Source: Paraburkholderia sp. Ac-20340
Lineage (GTDB): Bacteria; Pseudomonadota; Gammaproteobacteria; Burkholderiales; Burkholderiaceae
Direction of reading: 5' to 3'
Assembly: GCF_017104965.1 (NCBI RefSeq)
Contig: NZ_JAAGPR010000015.1
Location: 62,001-126,000 of the forward strand
Length of the DNA: 64,000 nt
The notes under the pieces were generated by a model that worked only from the letters and a program-made list of their open reading frames with translations, was not told where the DNA came from and did not search any database. A program made the position numbers and the translations under genes. Each line of letters starts with the position of its first letter. Within the stretch, counting starts at the first letter, position 1. Positions 62,159 to 64,000 of the stretch are shown piece by piece.

Positions 62159-62911
62159 TTAATAGTCGGCTTCCCAGTCGACGACAATGCGTTTCGCCGC
62201 CAGGTCCACCGTCTTCACAAATACGCCGACAAACGGGATCAACCGTTCGCCGGTGGCGGGTTTGCCGTCCTTGCCCGTTTCCGGGTACTCGATGCGCATC
62301 ACCGACTGAGCACCGTTGTCGATCAGGTCGGCGACCTTGCCCAGCTCCACGCCCGTCTCATTGACGACGTCGAGACCGATCAGGTCGACCCAGTAATACT
62401 CGTCGGCTTCCGGCGCAGGGAAATCGGCGCGGCTCACGTAGATGCGCGCACCGCGCAGAAGCAGAGCAGCGTCACGGTCGGCGATGCCGCCCAGTTGCCC
62501 GACGACGGAATCGCCGTGCACCTTGGCGCTCAATCGCACCGCGGAATGACGCTCGGGATGCTCGCGGCCCTTGAGGAGCCACCAGCGCTTCGCCGCCAGC
62601 AAGGCTTTGCCGCCTTGCGCGTGCGGCGCGATCTTCAGCCCGCCTTTAAGGCCATAGGCTTCGATCACGGCGCCAACTTCGACGGCATCGGCCGGCCAGC
62701 TCGCCGGAGTTTCGGCTCGCAAACCTTCGGCGGCAGCCGAAACCTGCGAACTGGGCGCGCTTTCGCGCGCCGGCGTTTTACGTACTGACGGCACGAACGC
62801 ACCGAAAACCGGTGCGGACCGTGCCGCGCGTCCGCCAGCCTTGCCACTGTTCTGCGGCGTCACTGCGCCCGTAGCCTTGGCGTCCGCTTTTGCGTCGTCA
62901 TGCTCGGGCAT
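62159..62911 (-). CDS. rimM: Ribosome maturation factor RimM
   Basis: 250 residues. Core RimM/PRC barrel from about residue 75 ([41 protein letters not shown]). The first ~72 residues are a long Ala/Ser/Pro-rich disordered extension not found in many RimM. ATG 62911 is preferred over a TTG two codons upstream (GAGG is seven bases before it). Confidence 0.93.
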   Translation of the reverse strand: MPEHDDAKADAKATGAVTPQNSGKAGGRAARSAPVFGAFVPSVRKTPARESAPSSQVSAAAEGLRAETPASWPADAVEVGAVIEAYGLKGGLKIAPHAQGGKALLAAKRWWLLKGREHPERHSAVRLSAKVHGDSVVGQLGGIADRDAALLLRGARIYVSRADFPAPEADEYYWVDLIGLDVVNETGVELGKVADLIDNGAQSVMRIEYPETGKDGKPATGERLIPFVGVFVKTVDLAAKRIVVDWEADY

Positions 62912-62987
62912 GGACAAACCTCGCAGCCAGCTTGAAATCGCACACGCGGCTTACGCTGCGCGCACGGGGGTAAAACACGTCAAAGAC

Positions 62988-63248
62988 TTAAGCAGCCGGA
63001 GCAGCAACAGCCTTTTGCGCTTCCTTCACGAGACGGGCAACTGCCGGCGACATTTGTGCGCCGTTTTCTTGCCAGTACGTCACGCGATCTTGAGCGATGC
63101 GCAGCGTTTCACCCTTGGTAGCGACCGGGTTGTAGAAGCCCACGCGCTCGATGAAGCGGCCGTCACGACGGTTACGCGAATCGGTTGCGACGATGTTGTA
63201 GAACGGGCGCTTCTTCGAGCCGCCGCGTGCCAGACGGATGATAACCAT
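62988..63248 (-). CDS. rpsP: Small ribosomal subunit protein bS16
   Basis: 86 residues. [41 protein letters not shown] is the S16 signature. First gene of the operon; the ORF runs further upstream but only this ATG is conserved. Confidence 0.98.
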   Translation of the reverse strand: MVIIRLARGGSKKRPFYNIVATDSRNRRDGRFIERVGFYNPVATKGETLRIAQDRVTYWQENGAQMSPAVARLVKEAQKAVAAPAA

Positions 63249-63389
63249 ACTAGAATCCTTGAAAACCGGGGGTTCGGGACTACTGAAACATGCGATTATA
63301 GCCCGAAAGCAATGGCATAACAAACACTTAACTGAAAACTGCGCAGCTCAACCAGAAAGGCCGCCTGAAAAACGGCAAGGAAGGCGACG

Positions 63390-64000
63390 ATGCAAGGCGA
63401 TCGAACATCGGCTGAAAACGCCGCCATACGGCCGGGTGCGACGGCGGTACAGCGGCCATGGACGCGGGTTGCACGATTCGGGCGCTTGATCGGTTGGCTT
63501 CGCCCGGCGCTCCCAGCAACCACAACCAATGCGGCCCCCGATCGGTCGATCTGTGGTTCGCACGCATCGTCGGCTGCCGTTCAATGTGCGGCGAGCCTCT
63601 TTATCGCGTTCAGCACCCTTTTTAGCGCCCCGCTCGCCCACGCCGCCCCGCCCATCGAGCGCATCAAGCTGCCGCCGGGCTTTCATATAGCAGTGCTCAG
63701 CGACGACGTCCCCGCCGCGCGCGAAATGACGCTCTCGCCCCACGGCATTCTGTATGTGGGCAGCATGGACGGCCGCGTCTACGCGCTCGAACTGCGCGAC
63801 GGCAAGCTCGTGAAGCGCCACGTGGTCGCCAGCGGTCTGACCATGCCGGTCGGCGTGGCCTGGCGCGACGGCGCGCTTTATGTCTCCGCGATTTCGTCGA
63901 TATTGCGGCTCGACGGCATCGACACCCATCTCGACGATCCGCCGAAACCGGCCGTGGTCACCGACCAGTTGCCCAGCGAGCGCCATCACGGCTGGAAATT
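63390..64000 (+). CDS. PQQ-dependent sugar (sorbosone-type) dehydrogenase, N-terminal part (runs off window)
   Basis: Open frame to the right edge. After a 60-90 residue N-terminus with a hydrophobic signal-like stretch (ASLFIAFSTLFSAPLAHA then APPIERIKLPPGF), the sequence reads as a soluble beta-propeller of the sorbosone/glucose dehydrogenase family (MTLSPHGILYVGSMDGRVYALELRDG; MPVGVAWRDGALYVSAISSILRLDG). Secreted, probably PQQ-binding. The true start is uncertain: the 90-residue N-terminus is unusually long and an internal TTG/GTG could be used. Confidence 0.75.
   Translation, partial: MQGDRTSAENAAIRPGATAVQRPWTRVARFGRLIGWLRPALPATTTNAAPDRSICGSHASSAAVQCAASLFIAFSTLFSAPLAHAAPPIERIKLPPGFHIAVLSDDVPAAREMTLSPHGILYVGSMDGRVYALELRDGKLVKRHVVASGLTMPVGVAWRDGALYVSAISSILRLDGIDTHLDDPPKPAVVTDQLPSERHHGWK

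Overview
The window is high-GC DNA from a Burkholderiaceae chromosome, probably Burkholderia, Paraburkholderia or Caballeronia. The support is gene order and protein character: rluC/rne, moaA-mobA-moeA, pncB, thyA, folA, and the rpsP-rimM-trmD-rplS ribosomal cluster all read as typical of that family. Most of it is housekeeping backbone with short accessory insertions. The window starts inside an S49 peptidase gene (minus strand) and ends inside a PQQ-type sugar dehydrogenase gene (plus strand).

Layout. 0-6.8 kb: S49 peptidase, Rieske protein, HAD phosphatase and rluC on the minus strand, divergent from rne, which has an unusually long leader. 6.9-11.1 kb: molybdenum cofactor genes moaA, mobA and moeA, a small membrane protein and a GNAT acetyltransferase. 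11.2-17.2 kb (minus): rmuC, a 2-hydroxyacid dehydrogenase, a NhaD-like antiporter, a lutC-like gene and pncB. 17.5-19.1 kb: fdxA, two identical tRNA-Asn genes behind a strong promoter, and a ParDE-type toxin-antitoxin pair. 19.1-32.9 kb: CreA, an AraC regulator, AzlCD, a UvrD-like helicase with an SOS box, an S4 protein, a MATE exporter, a BASS transporter, a phospholipase-D lipoprotein and fumC. 32.9-39.7 kb: thioesterase, GlxA-type regulator, a 45-residue lipoprotein, an ArsR-type regulator, a large FecR-like secreted protein and thyA. 51.1-63.3 kb: folA, a HigBA pair with a clear operator, pmbA, yjgA, mog, orn, an M48 peptidase, rsgA, a CobD-like protein, a Nudix hydrolase and the ribosomal cluster.

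The striking part is 40.4-51.0 kb, between thyA and folA. Eight co-directional genes run from a near-consensus sigma-54 promoter: two small secreted proteins, two secreted proteins each with three copies of a G-x-x-x-VN-x-x-x-G-x-x-N-x-x-x-N repeat, a periplasmic C39-type cysteine peptidase, another secreted repeat protein, an outer-membrane beta-barrel with a coiled-coil N-terminus, and a sigma-54 activator overlapping the last structural gene. A paralogous activator is transcribed divergently from the other side of the promoter. Order and architecture match the Pseudomonas fap functional-amyloid operon (FapA-B-C-D-E-F), but the repeats differ from what I remember of Fap and the regulation is built in. 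Three of the secreted proteins also share a double-glycine-like motif, a candidate substrate site for the C39 peptidase. I read this as a divergent Fap-like surface-fibre system under sigma-54 control with positive feedback; this is inference from architecture and synteny, not from a homology search.
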